A DNA stretch of 35,955 bases from Hansschlegelia zhihuaiae (GCF_004103825.1 NZ_RYFI01000011.1:80558-116512); one strand, 5' to 3'. Positions 7,304 to 15,281 are shown, counted from the stretch's first letter. Numbers and translations are program-made. The notes: generated from the sequence alone by a model not told the origin.

Positions 7304-8377
7304 TCACACGTTCGAGCCATGGATCGCGTCGACCACCGCGTCGGTCACCTCCTTGGTGGTCGCCGTGCCGCCGACGTCGGGGGTGAGGACGCCGGCGCCG
7401 GTCACCTGCTCGACGGCCTTCATCAGCCGCGCCGAGGCGTCGGCCTCGCCGAGATGATCGAGCATCTGGGCGGCGGTCCAGAAGCTCGCCACGGGGTTCG
7501 CGATCCCCTTGCCCGTGATGTCGAAGGCCGAGCCGTGGATCGGCTCGAACATCGACGGGAAGCGCCGCTCCGGGTCGATGTTCGCGGTCGGCGCGACGCC
7601 GAGCGAGCCGGCGAGCGCGCCCGCAAGGTCCGACAGAACGTCGGCGTGGAGGTTGGTGGCGACGATCGTGTCGAGCGTCTGGGGCTTCAGCGTCATGCGC
7701 ACGGTCATGGCGTCGACCAGCATCTTGTCCCAGGTCACGTCCGAAAACTCCTGCGCGACCTCGGCCGCGATCTCGTCCCACATCACCATGCCGTGGCGCT
7801 GCGCGTTCGACTTGGTGACGACGGTCAGCAGCTTGCGGGGCCGCGACTGGGCGAGCCTGAACGCATAGCGCATCACGCGCGTGACGCCGACGCGGGTGAA
7901 GATCGACACCTCCGTGCCGACCTCCTCGGGCAGCCCGCGATGCACCCGCCCGCCGGCGCCCGCATATTCGCCTTCCGAGTTCTCGCGGATGATCACCCAG
8001 TCGAGGTCGCCCGGGCCGCAATTCCGCAAGGGCGGCGTGATGCCCGGCAGGATCTTGGTCGGCCGCACATTGGCGTACTGATCAAAACCCTGGCAGATCG
8101 GCAGGCGCAGGCCCCAGAGCGTGACATGGTCCGGCACGTCCGGCGCGCCGACCGCGCCGAAATAGATCGCGTCGAACTTCTTCAGCGTCTTGAGGCCGTC
8201 GGCCGGCATCATCACGCCGTGCTTCTTGTAGTGATCCGAGCCCCAGTCGAAGGTCTCGAAGTTGAACCGGACGTCGCCCAACCGCTGCTCGAGGCTCTTC
8301 AGCACGACCTCGCCGGCTGCGATGACCTCCGGCCCGATGCCGTCCGCCGGGATGCTGGCGATCGAATATTCCCGCAT
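7304..8377 (-). CDS. Tartrate dehydrogenase-like isocitrate/isopropylmalate-family enzyme (A)
   Basis: The 357-aa product has a full-length decarboxylating-dehydrogenase fold: ADGIGPEV near the N-terminus, the acid-binding RENSEGEY segment, the catalytic-region TKSNAQRHG with an essential lysine, the metal-binding Asp cluster in NLHADVLSDLAG, and the cofactor segment EPIHGSAFDITGKGIANP. Family members oxidise and decarboxylate a 2-hydroxy acid (isocitrate, isopropylmalate, malate or tartrate) with NAD and a divalent metal. It differs from the second copy at 9554-10633 in the substrate loop (WGLRLPICQGFDQYA against WGSLIQFRREFDQYA), so the two probably use different acids. The start at 8377 gives the conventional N-terminus. 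It closes the minus-strand hydroxy-acid run. The precise substrate is not settled by sequence. Confidence 0.85.
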   Translation of the reverse strand: MREYSIASIPADGIGPEVIAAGEVVLKSLEQRLGDVRFNFETFDWGSDHYKKHGVMMPADGLKTLKKFDAIYFGAVGAPDVPDHVTLWGLRLPICQGFDQYANVRPTKILPGITPPLRNCGPGDLDWVIIRENSEGEYAGAGGRVHRGLPEEVGTEVSIFTRVGVTRVMRYAFRLAQSRPRKLLTVVTKSNAQRHGMVMWDEIAAEVAQEFSDVTWDKMLVDAMTVRMTLKPQTLDTIVATNLHADVLSDLAGALAGSLGVAPTANIDPERRFPSMFEPIHGSAFDITGKGIANPVASFWTAAQMLDHLGEADASARLMKAVEQVTGAGVLTPDVGGTATTKEVTDAVVDAIHGSNV

Positions 8378-8470
8378 TTCTTGAGACTCCTTCGAAATCA
8401 CTGGCCGCAGCTTCAACCGCCTGCCTGCTTCCCCGTCTCGGGGACCTTCATGAATGGACGCCACGTCTCC

Positions 8471-8609
8471 GCCCCCTCCCCCTTGTGGGGAGGGTAAGGG
8501 TGGGGGTGGCGCAGAATGGACCGGCGCGATCGGGCTTAGAGCTGCGGCACCCATCGCCCTCGATCCGGAACCACCCCCACCCCCGACCCCTCCCCGCAAG
8601 GGGGAGGGG
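8471..8609. repeat. Pair of inverted GC-rich palindromic repeats
   Basis: A C-rich/G-rich palindrome at 8471-8509 is followed in inverted orientation by a related one at 8571-8609. The flanking GGGTGGGGGTGG and CCACCCCCACCC tracts face each other. It fills most of the 274-bp gap between the hydrolase and dehydrogenase A. I see no gene in the gap. A strong RNA hairpin here could separate expression of the two genes. Confidence 0.72.
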
Positions 8610-8651
8610 AGAAGACGCATCGACGCGCGCCGGCCTTCGCAAGCGCCCGTC

Positions 8652-9557
8652 TCAGAGAAAATTCAGCAGCGCCTTGAGCGTCTCGTCGGGCGTCTCTTCC
8701 TGGGGCGAGTGTCCGCAATCGAGCGCGAGGCCGCGCACGTCGCGCGCCTTCTCGACCCATGTCTCGACGACGTCGTAGGTGCGGCCCACCACGCCGCGCG
8801 CGCCCCAGAGCGCGAGCAGCGGCGCCTCGATCCGCGCGTCGGAATCCGCCGCGTCATGCTCGAGATCGATGGTCGCAGCGGCGCGATAATCCTCGCAGAC
8901 GGCGTGCACGCCCTCGGGCGAGCGGTAGCATCTGAGATATTCCTGAAACGCCGCGTCCTCGGTCGCGCCCAGAACCTTGTTCTGGCGCTCGACATGTTCG
9001 CGCAGGAAGAACTCGACGTCGCCGAGGATCATCCGCTCCGGCAGCGGCGGCGGCTGGATGAGGAAGAACCACCAGAAATAGCGGCTCGCGAAATCCTTGT
9101 CGGTCCGGGCGTACATCGTCGCGGTCGGCGCGATGTCGATGACGACGAGCTTTTCGAGCGCTTGGCGGTGGTCGAGCGCGAGCCGGTGGCCGACCCGTCC
9201 GCCCCGGTCGTGCCCCACCATGCGGAACCGCTCGTGGCCGAGGGCGCGCATCAGCGCGACCTGATCGGCCGCCATCGCGCGCTTCGAATAGGTCTCGTGC
9301 CGGTCGTCGCCCTTGGGCTTCGAGCTGTCGCCATAGCCGCGAAGATCCGGGCAGACGACGGTGAAGCGTTCAGCCAACGCCGGCGCGACCTTGCGCCAGG
9401 TCACATGGGTCTGCGGGTGGCCGTGCAGCAGGAGAAGGGGCGGCCCCTCTCCCGCCGTCGCCGCCCGGATCGTGATCCCGTCACCGACCTCGACGTCGAC
9501 CAGCCGGAAGCCGGGCATCAAAGGCTCAGGCCCGACCTCCCGGACGTCAGAGCTCAC
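8652..9557 (-). CDS. Alpha/beta hydrolase resembling haloacetate dehalogenases
   Basis: The product is 301 aa. It shows the oxyanion segment HGHPQTHVTW (45-54), nucleophile elbow GHDRGGR with Asp117 in place of a serine, a probable acid Asp141 and His283 in CGHSPQEETP. An aspartate nucleophile with following Arg118 and Arg121 is the pattern of fluoro/haloacetate dehalogenases, which displace halide and release a hydroxy acid. The cap keeps QPPPLPE and CEDYRA with Tyr224. However, the halide-binding His-Trp pair reads Trp162-Trp163, so fluoride release is doubtful. The ATG overlaps the stop of the dehydrogenase at 9554 by 4 nt, so translation is coupled. This suggests that its product, such as a 2-hydroxy acid, feeds the dehydrogenase. 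An epoxide-hydrolase-like role is the main alternative. Confidence 0.82.
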   Translation of the reverse strand: MSSDVREVGPEPLMPGFRLVDVEVGDGITIRAATAGEGPPLLLLHGHPQTHVTWRKVAPALAERFTVVCPDLRGYGDSSKPKGDDRHETYSKRAMAADQVALMRALGHERFRMVGHDRGGRVGHRLALDHRQALEKLVVIDIAPTATMYARTDKDFASRYFWWFFLIQPPPLPERMILGDVEFFLREHVERQNKVLGATEDAAFQEYLRCYRSPEGVHAVCEDYRAAATIDLEHDAADSDARIEAPLLALWGARGVVGRTYDVVETWVEKARDVRGLALDCGHSPQEETPDETLKALLNFL

Positions 9558-10633
9558 GACAGCGCGTCCGCGACCGCCTTGCCGCAGGTCACGGTGTCGG
9601 CCTTGCCGCCGAGGTCGCGGGTCCGGAGCCGTTCGTCGGCGAGCACCGTCTCGATCGCACGGACGATCGCCGCGCCGGCTTCCGTCTCGCCGAGATGGTC
9701 GAGCATCATGGCGGCCGACCAGATCTGGCCGATCGGGTTCGCGATCCCCTGCCCCGCGATGTCAGGCGCGGAGCCGTGCACCGGCTCGAACAGCGACGGG
9801 AATTTGCGCTCCGGATTGATGTTGCCGGACGGCGCGATGCCGATCGTGCCGGTGCAGGCCGGCCCGAGGTCGGAGAGGATGTCGCCGAACAGGTTCGAGG
9901 CCACCACCACGTCGAACTTCTCCGGCCGCAGCACGAAGAAGGCCGTCAGGATGTCGATGTGATACTTGTCGGTCTCGACGTCGGGATAGGCTTTGCGCAT
10001 CTCCTCGAAGCGCTCGTCCCAATAGGGCATGGTGATCGCGATGCCGTTCGACTTGGTCGCCGACGTCACCTTCTTGCGCGGCCGGGTGCGGGCCAGCTCG
10101 AACGCGTATTTCATGATGCGGTCGACGCCGTGGCGGGTGAACACCGTCTCCTGGATCACCGCCTCGCGCTCGGTGCCGGGGAACATGCGCCCGCCGATCG
10201 CCGAATATTCGCCTTCCGTGTTCTCGCGCACGACGTAGAAGTCAATGTCGCCGACCTCGCGTCCGGCGAGCGGGCATTTGACGCCCGGCATGAGCCGCGC
10301 GGGACGGACCGAGGCGTACTGGTCGAACTCGCGGCGGAATTGGATCAGAGAACCCCAGAGCGACTCGTGGTCCGGCAAGACCGCGGGCCAGCCGACGGCG
10401 CCGAAGAAGATCGCGTCCTTGGGAGCGATGTCCTCCTTCCAGTTTTCGGGCATCATGCGCTTGTGCTTCAGCCAGTAGTCGGCCGAGGCGTAATCGTAGT
10501 CGCTGCCCCGGATTTCGAAGCCGAACCTCTTGGCCGCCGCCTCCAGCACCCGCACGCCCTCGGGCACGGTCTCCTTGCCGATGCCGTCGCCGGGAATGTT
10601 GGCGATGTCGTAGACGCGGTTGGTCTGGGGCAT
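9554..10633 (-). CDS. Tartrate dehydrogenase/decarboxylase or D-malate dehydrogenase (B)
   Basis: This 359-aa enzyme has the features of the TDH/DmlA group: PGDGIGKE near the start, GAVGWP...PDHESLWGSL, the RREFDQYASVRP substrate loop, RENTEGEY, the lysine in TSATKSNG, NLFGDILSDLGPA for metal binding, and EPVHGSAPDIAGQGIANP for NAD. Enzymes of this type are NAD- and Mn-dependent and act on tartrate stereoisomers and D-malate, giving oxaloglycolate, glycerate or pyruvate. The ATG at 10633 gives the standard N-terminus. It precedes and overlaps the alpha/beta hydrolase gene (ATGA), and lies downstream of the binding-protein gene with a repeat between them. Compared with enzyme A it is the closer match to characterised tartrate dehydrogenases. 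Substrate choice between tartrate and D-malate cannot be read from sequence. Confidence 0.9.
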   Translation of the reverse strand: MPQTNRVYDIANIPGDGIGKETVPEGVRVLEAAAKRFGFEIRGSDYDYASADYWLKHKRMMPENWKEDIAPKDAIFFGAVGWPAVLPDHESLWGSLIQFRREFDQYASVRPARLMPGVKCPLAGREVGDIDFYVVRENTEGEYSAIGGRMFPGTEREAVIQETVFTRHGVDRIMKYAFELARTRPRKKVTSATKSNGIAITMPYWDERFEEMRKAYPDVETDKYHIDILTAFFVLRPEKFDVVVASNLFGDILSDLGPACTGTIGIAPSGNINPERKFPSLFEPVHGSAPDIAGQGIANPIGQIWSAAMMLDHLGETEAGAAIVRAIETVLADERLRTRDLGGKADTVTCGKAVADALS

Positions 10634-10672
10634 TGAGAGGGTTCCTTCGTCTTTCCGAATGCGAGGCTTCAG

Positions 10673-10815
10673 ATCCCCTCCCCCCTTGCGGGAGAGGGTC
10701 AGGGTGAGGGGTGACGGCGGCGCCATACCCGATCGGGGCGCCGCCCGCACCCCTCATCCGGCCGAGGCTTCGCGGCGGCCACCTTCTCCCGCAAGGGGAG
10801 AAGGCAAGAGGGGCC
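10673..10815. repeat. Two GC-rich palindromic repeat units
   Basis: Units at about 10673-10714 and 10744-10815 show the same C-rich/G-rich arms around TTGC or GCAA loops as those near 1 and 8471. Together they occupy nearly all of the 182-bp gap between the binding-protein and dehydrogenase B genes and end at the binding-protein stop codon. No gene is seen here. Confidence 0.7.
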
Positions 10816-11781
10816 TCAATCCGCGAACTGGCCGGCGGCCTTGATGACCGGGTCCCAGCGGTCGATCTCGGAGATCAGCCTCTTCTGCAGCGCTTCGGGA
10901 GTCGCGTCTTCCTTGGACGCCGGCGTCGTGCTGATCTTGGAGAGCCGGTCCATGAAGGTCGGGTCGGTGACGGTCTTCTGCAGCGCCTCGCTGAGCTTCG
11001 CGACGACGGCGTCAGGCGTGCCCTTCGGCGCGTAGATGCCGTGCCAGGTGGACATCTCGAAGCCCTTGAGGCCGCCCTCCTCCGGGGTCGCCACGTCCGG
11101 CAGCTGCGCGACGCGCTTGGGCGCCGTCACCGCATAGGCCTTCACCTTGCCTTCCTTGATCGGGCCGGTGGTGTTGGTGGTCTGGTCGCAGGTCATGTCG
11201 ATCTGCTTGCCGATCAGGTCTGTCAGGATCGGGGCGTTGCCCTTGTAAGGAACCGTCGTCATCTGCACGCCGATGGCGGACTGGAACAGCGTGCCGCAGA
11301 GATGCGACGACGCGCCGAGGCCGGCATGGGCGTAGGTGAGGTTGGTCTTCTCCGCCTTGATCTTGGCGACGAGCTCCGGGAACGAATTCGCCGGGAAGTC
11401 GGCGCGGGCGATCACCGTCGAGGGCGCGTCCGAGATCAGCCCGATCGGCGCGAAGGCGGTCTTGGTGTCGAAGGGCAGCTTCCGGTAGAGCGCCGGCGCG
11501 GTCGCGATGCCGATGTGGTGGACCATCAGCGTGTAGCCGTCGGGCTCCGAGCGGGCGAGCCGCGTCGAGGCGAGCGTGCCGCCGGCGCCGGTGACGTTCT
11601 CCACCACGAACTGCTGGCCGAGGGCCCGTCCCATGCCTTCGGCGGTCATGCGCGCGATGGCGTCGGTCGGGCCGCCGGCCGCATAGGGCACCATCACGGT
11701 GACGGGGCGGCTCGGGAAATCCGCGGCCTGCGCGGAGCCGATCGAAACGCTCGCTACGGCCAGAACGGCTAGAAATCGCAT
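10816..11781 (-). CDS. Bug/TctC-family periplasmic solute-binding protein
   Basis: This is a 321-aa protein with a clear Sec signal peptide (about residues 1-19, cut after SAQA). It follows with FPSRPVTVMVPYAAGGPTD, the hallmark opening of TctC/Bug binding proteins, then GAGGTLAS, DGYTLMVHH and YKGNAPILTDLIGKQID. Such proteins capture carboxylic acids in the periplasm for tripartite tricarboxylate transporters. No TctA or TctB membrane gene is present in the window, so it either works with a transporter encoded elsewhere or is one of the many orphan Bug proteins. Its place between a LysR regulator and tartrate dehydrogenase suggests tartrate or a related hydroxy acid as ligand. That ligand is inferred from neighbours only. 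The ATG at 11781 is fixed by the signal peptide. Confidence 0.92.
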   Translation of the reverse strand: MRFLAVLAVASVSIGSAQAADFPSRPVTVMVPYAAGGPTDAIARMTAEGMGRALGQQFVVENVTGAGGTLASTRLARSEPDGYTLMVHHIGIATAPALYRKLPFDTKTAFAPIGLISDAPSTVIARADFPANSFPELVAKIKAEKTNLTYAHAGLGASSHLCGTLFQSAIGVQMTTVPYKGNAPILTDLIGKQIDMTCDQTTNTTGPIKEGKVKAYAVTAPKRVAQLPDVATPEEGGLKGFEMSTWHGIYAPKGTPDAVVAKLSEALQKTVTDPTFMDRLSKISTTPASKEDATPEALQKRLISEIDRWDPVIKAAGQFAD

Positions 11782-12123
11782 CGAAGATCCTCCCAGGACG
11801 GGCGCTTGTTTTTTCCGGACGGACGGCCCGGGCGCCTTCAGGATCGGGAGAATGGCGGCGAAGGCGGCCGGGGGTCCAATGCCGTCACTGCCTTGCGTCA
11901 TGCCGGAAATGCATGATTAGCGTTGAAAATTGAACGATTCTGCGCGTAGGGCCCCCGCCATAGCGGCATCGGAGACGCGCGTCGGCCCCCTCCACCGCTG
12001 CGCGGTCCCCCTCCCCCGCTTCGCAGGGGAGGAGCAGAGATGGCGCCGCATCGGATCCTCCTCCGCATCGCGGATGAGGGGGACCATGCGCAGCATGGTG
12101 GAGGAGGCGCGTGGCGCGCCCCG
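11782..12123. other. Gap between binding-protein and LysR genes, no gene seen
   Basis: This 342-bp stretch separates two minus-strand genes. About 11984-12110 is a palindromic repeat (listed separately). The remaining 11782-11983 should hold the promoter of the binding-protein gene and is locally less GC-rich around 11905-11945. I cannot assign -35/-10 boxes with confidence. Confidence 0.5.
11984..12110. repeat. About 127-nt repeat shared with 24149-24276
   Basis: The sequence carries the same ordered blocks as the copy near 24149: CCCCCTCCACCGCT, CGCGGTCCCCCTCCCCCGCT, GATCCTCCTCCGC, and GGGGGACCATGCGCAGCATGGTGGAGGAGG. The ends are inverted (CCTCCACC against GGTGGAGG), so the whole unit can fold on itself. 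It is a dispersed palindromic element without coding capacity. Confidence 0.8.
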
Positions 12124-13002
12124 CTACCCCGACAGCCCGGCCCAGAACGCCTCGGCCGCAGGTCCCAGCCGTCCCGAGCCGCGGAACAGCCGGATCTCGA
12201 CCTTGATCGCGGCCTCGTCGCCCGCCGCCGTCACCAGCCGCCCGTCGGCGAGCGCCTCCTCGGCGAGCGCCATCGGCAGCCAGGCCAGCCCCTCGCCCGC
12301 GCAGGCCATCGACATCAGCGTCGCGCCGAGATGGGAGGTGAAGGCGATCTCGGCCTCGCGGCCGGTCCAGCGCGCCGCCACGATCCGTCCGATGCCGGAC
12401 TGCTCGCTGTAGGACAGGAGCCGGATCGGCGCGCCCCACCGCCCCGGCCAGCGCCAGCGCGGCGCGCCGGAGGCGTCGGGCGCGCAGACCGGCACGATCC
12501 GGTCGAGCCCCACCACGACGCTCGGGAAGCGGTTCGCCTCGAACAGCTCGGCGAGCTCCGGGTCGTGGTGGCAGAGCAGGAACTCGGCGTCGCCGCGCCG
12601 CATCACCTGTTCGCAGGCCGCCATGTTGTCGGAGATCAGCCGGATCGAGCCGAGGCCGGGGGCCTGCGCCCGCACCCATCCGGGGAAGAAGGTGAAGGAC
12701 AGCGCATGGGTGCAGCAGAACCGCACGGCATGCGCCTCGCGTCCCGACACGGCCCGCACCTCGCGCCGCAAGTCATAGATGCGCCTCGTGATTTCGCCCG
12801 CATGGGCGAGCACGTGCTGGCCCGCGCGGGTGAGCGCGACGCCGCGTGGGCCCCGCTCGAACAGTTCTGCGCCGATCCACGTCTCGAAGGCCCGGACGCG
12901 CCGGCTGAAGGCGGGCTGCGTCACGTGCCGCGCCTCCGCGGCGCGCGAGAAATTCAGCGCCTCGGCGAGCGCCAGAAAATCCTCGAGCCAGACCAGCTCC
13001 AT
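12124..13002 (-). CDS. LysR-family regulator of the tartrate locus
   Basis: The 292-aa product has the family's usual length. An N-terminal winged helix-turn-helix (about residues 1-62: WLEDFLALAEALNFSRAAEARHVTQPAFSRRVRAFE) is followed by the LTRAGQ segment, a linker helix and an effector-binding domain with two Rossmann-like lobes. I prefer the internal ATG at 13002 (MELVWLEDFL) over one 33 nt upstream, because LysR proteins normally begin within a few residues of this helix. It is divergent from the D-tartrate dehydratase gene, and a palindromic T-N11-A site lies between them. By the usual logic of the family it should activate tarD and perhaps the downstream minus-strand genes when a tartrate is bound, and repress itself. 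The effector is inferred. Confidence 0.88.
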   Translation of the reverse strand: MELVWLEDFLALAEALNFSRAAEARHVTQPAFSRRVRAFETWIGAELFERGPRGVALTRAGQHVLAHAGEITRRIYDLRREVRAVSGREAHAVRFCCTHALSFTFFPGWVRAQAPGLGSIRLISDNMAACEQVMRRGDAEFLLCHHDPELAELFEANRFPSVVVGLDRIVPVCAPDASGAPRWRWPGRWGAPIRLLSYSEQSGIGRIVAARWTGREAEIAFTSHLGATLMSMACAGEGLAWLPMALAEEALADGRLVTAAGDEAAIKVEIRLFRGSGRLGPAAEAFWAGLSG

Positions 13003-13043
13003 CCGCGCCGCCTCCGCACCATGCGGGACCAGCATAGCAGGCC

Positions 13044-13079
13044 ATGCCGTTTCGGCATCGATTTTCCGGCAAACGGCAT
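13044..13079. promoter_or_regulatory. Candidate LysR operator in the divergent promoter
   Basis: A perfect 6-3-6 palindrome (ATGCCG-TTT-CGGCAT, 13044-13058) has the T-N11-A form of LysR sites. A second CGGCAT half-site starts at 13074, 21 bp after the first CGGCAT, about two helical turns. This fits a recall site plus an adjacent activation half-site. It lies 42 bp from the regulator start and about 113 bp from tarD. Confidence 0.6.
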
Positions 13080-13191
13080 TGGCCGCGTTGGCTGAAGGTC
13101 GGCTAATCCACCGGTCAAGACGCGGTCAAAGCCTTGTCAAAACACCGGCTAAAGGCCCGCAAGCGACAGCAAACCAAGGGCGGTTCATTTC

Positions 13192-14355
13192 ATGCGCATC
13201 GTCGACGTCCGCGAGATCACGCAGCCGATCTCCTCGCCCATCCGCAACGCCTATATCGACTTCACGAAGATGACGACGAGCCTCGTCGCCGTGGTCACGG
13301 ACGTCGTCCGGGAGGGGCGGCCCGTCGTCGGCTACGGCTTCAACTCGAACGGGCGATACGGCCAGGGCGGGCTGATCCGCGAGCGCTTCGCCCCCCGGCT
13401 GCTGGAAGCGGACCCGAAGTCCCTCCTCGACCAAGCGGGCGACAATCTCGACCCCGACCTCTGCTGGGCCGCGATGATGCGGAACGAGAAGCCCGGCGGC
13501 CATGGCGAGCGCTCGGTCGCGGTCGGCACGCTCGACATGGCGATCTGGGACGCGACCGCGAAGATCGCCGAGAAGCCGCTGTTCCGGATGCTCGCCGAAC
13601 GCCACGGCCTCGAGGCGAACCGACAAGTCTTCGTCTACGCCGCGGGCGGCTACTACTATCCCGGAAAGGGCGACGAACAGCTCCGCGAAGAAATGCGCTC
13701 CTATCTCGACCGCGGCTACAATGTCGTGAAGATGAAGATCGGCGGCGCGTCGCTTTCCGAAGACCGCCGCCGCATCGAGGCCGTGCTGGCCGAGATCGGG
13801 TCGGAGGCCCAGCTCGCCGTCGACGCCAATGGCCGCTTCGACCTCGAGACCGCGATCGCCTACGCCAAGGCGCTGCGAGACTACCCGCTGTTCTGGTACG
13901 AGGAGGCCGGCGACCCGCTCGACTTCGCGCTGCAGGCCGCGCTCGCCGAACTCTATCCCGGCCCGATGGCGACCGGCGAGAACCTGTTCAGCTGGCAGGA
14001 CGCCCGCAACCTCTTACGCTACGGCGGCATGCGGCCGGACCGCGACTGGCTCCAGTTCGACTGCGCCCTCTCCTACGGCCTCTGCGAGTACCAGCGCACG
14101 CTGGAGGCCTTGAGCGTCGCGGGCTGGGGCTGGGACCGCTGCATCCCGCATGGCGGCCACCAGATGTCATTGAACATCGCGGCGGGCCTCGGCCTCGGCG
14201 GAAACGAGAGCTACCCAGACCTGTTCCAGCCCTATGGCGGCTTCCCGGATGCGGTGAGGGTCGAAAACGGCCATGTGACGATGCCCGAGCTTCCGGGCAT
14301 CGGGTTCGAGGGCAAGAGCGACCTGATCAGGGTGATGCGGGAGCTGGCGGGGTAA
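13192..14355 (+). CDS. tarD: D(-)-tartrate dehydratase (enolase superfamily)
   Basis: This 387-aa enzyme dehydrates D-tartrate to oxaloacetate in the cytosol with Mg2+. The capping domain is about residues 1-145, followed by a beta-barrel. Active-site residues are visible: Lys180 and Lys182 in VVKMKIGG, Asp211 in VDANGR, Glu237 in WYEEAG, Glu263 in TGENL, and His320 in IPHGGHQM. They fall at a constant offset of two from the residues I recall for the Bradyrhizobium japonicum enzyme (Lys184, Asp213, Glu239, Glu265, His322), which supports the specific function beyond the superfamily. The start at 13192 gives the usual MRIVDVREI opening. It is divergent from the LysR gene and followed by palindromic hairpins that may end transcription. 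The family also contains other acid-sugar dehydratases, but the close residue match makes those less likely. Confidence 0.92.
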   Translation: MRIVDVREITQPISSPIRNAYIDFTKMTTSLVAVVTDVVREGRPVVGYGFNSNGRYGQGGLIRERFAPRLLEADPKSLLDQAGDNLDPDLCWAAMMRNEKPGGHGERSVAVGTLDMAIWDATAKIAEKPLFRMLAERHGLEANRQVFVYAAGGYYYPGKGDEQLREEMRSYLDRGYNVVKMKIGGASLSEDRRRIEAVLAEIGSEAQLAVDANGRFDLETAIAYAKALRDYPLFWYEEAGDPLDFALQAALAELYPGPMATGENLFSWQDARNLLRYGGMRPDRDWLQFDCALSYGLCEYQRTLEALSVAGWGWDRCIPHGGHQMSLNIAAGLGLGGNESYPDLFQPYGGFPDAVRVENGHVTMPELPGIGFEGKSDLIRVMRELAG

Positions 14356-14394
14356 GAGGAAGTCTAAATCTCGACGGGATCAGAATGAATCGTC

Positions 14395-14417
14395 ATTGCC
14401 GGGCTTGACCCGGCAAT
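14395..14417. repeat. Small palindrome downstream of tarD
   Basis: Nine-base arms ATTGCCGGG and CCCGGCAAT flank a CTTGA loop. A related half copy (TCAAGTCCGGGCATGACGG) lies at 14516-14534. Both resemble widespread rhizobial intergenic palindromes. It could also act as a processing or termination hairpin for tarD. Confidence 0.65.
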
Positions 14418-14440
14418 CCATCGGGCGCGGACGCGCCTGC

Positions 14441-14462
14441 GAAGTCGGATGTTTCCGACTTC
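14441..14462 (+). terminator. Hairpin downstream of tarD
   Basis: Nine-base perfect arms GAAGTCGGA and TCCGACTTC enclose a TGTT loop, followed by a short T-containing stretch. It is about 85 nt after the tarD stop and before the convergent PNPOx-like gene, so it is a plausible terminator, though without a strong T-tract. Confidence 0.45.
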
Positions 14463-14601
14463 GTCTCATTGGTGGGGAAGCCGGACACATCCAAGTTCCA
14501 TCCTATGAGGTCGGATCAAGTCCGGGCATGACGGACTGAGCCTCGCCCTGGCGGGAACAAGAGCTGCCCGGACCGGCTTAGAGCGCTCCACCGCGGCCCG
14601 G

Positions 14602-15252
14602 TTAGCGGGGCTGGCCCCGCTCGGAGAGTGAACGGCGCAGGCGATCGTTTTCCGCGCGCAGGGCCTCGATCTCCTCGCGGGCGGGAGCGATCACCTGCTC
14701 GAGTTCCTCCGCCGTGAAGCGGGGCGTGATGTGCTGCGGGCAATTCCAGTCGAAAGCCTCGACCCGAATGATCGCCGCGTGTTCGATCACGGCTGCGTAG
14801 CCCTCGACCGCGACAGTTTCGACGAGCTTCGGATCCGCGGCCTCGTCGACCATCTGCAGGCGGCCGAAGATCTTGAGCCGCCGTTGATGAGGGTAGTCCA
14901 TCAGGAAAAGCGACACCCGGTCGTCGGCAGCGACATTGCCGGTCGTGACGTATTGCCGGTTGCCGCGGAAATTCGCGAAGCCGAGCGTCCGCTCATCCAA
15001 CACCCGTAGGAACCCTGCCGGCCCGCCCCGGTACTGGACATAAGGCCAGCCAGTCTCGGAGACAGAGGCGAGATAGAAGCCGTCACGGCTTGCGATGAAG
15101 GCCTGTTCCGGTTCTCCGAGACGGTCGTTGCGGACCGGCCCGTCCGAGTCCCGCGTTCCGTCGAGTCGCGCGTACTGCGCCGCGACGCCATAGCGCTCGC
15201 GCGCCGCCTTCACGGAGGGCGTCGACGCAAGCTGAAGCCATTTGTGGATCAT
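14602..15252 (-). CDS. Pyridoxamine 5'-phosphate oxidase-like flavin-binding protein
   Basis: The product has 216 aa. Its central part is a split-barrel FMN-binding domain: FIASRDGFYLASVSETGWPYVQYRGGP, then LGFANFRGNRQYVTTGNVAADDRVSLFLMDYP and RLKIFGRLQMVD. It ends in a charged helix (about residues 180-212, EELEQVIAPAREEIEALRAEN...) likely to form a coiled coil. Members of this group are usually of unknown substrate and may be flavin or F420/haem-type reductases. It is shorter than the true PdxH and lacks an obvious PLP C-terminal signature, so I do not call it pyridoxine oxidase. It is downstream of and on the same strand as the metallo-hydrolase gene, 29 nt apart, so co-transcription is likely. 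Confidence 0.83.
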   Translation of the reverse strand: MIHKWLQLASTPSVKAARERYGVAAQYARLDGTRDSDGPVRNDRLGEPEQAFIASRDGFYLASVSETGWPYVQYRGGPAGFLRVLDERTLGFANFRGNRQYVTTGNVAADDRVSLFLMDYPHQRRLKIFGRLQMVDEAADPKLVETVAVEGYAAVIEHAAIIRVEAFDWNCPQHITPRFTAEELEQVIAPAREEIEALRAENDRLRRSLSERGQPR

Positions 15253-15281
15253 CGGCGTTCTCGACGACGCGGGCGCTCAAG

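Noticed and set aside
8471-8609. Clustered repeats that might suggest a CRISPR array
   Set aside because: There are only two inverted units with no regular spacer pattern and no cas genes; they match other dispersed palindromes.
8652-9557. Firm call as fluoroacetate dehalogenase
   Set aside because: The Asp nucleophile and arginines fit, but the halide-binding histidine is replaced by Trp, so the substrate was left open.
14602-15252. Call as PdxH (pyridoxine 5'-phosphate oxidase)
   Set aside because: Only the flavin-binding barrel matches; PdxH C-terminal features are absent and a coiled-coil tail is present.
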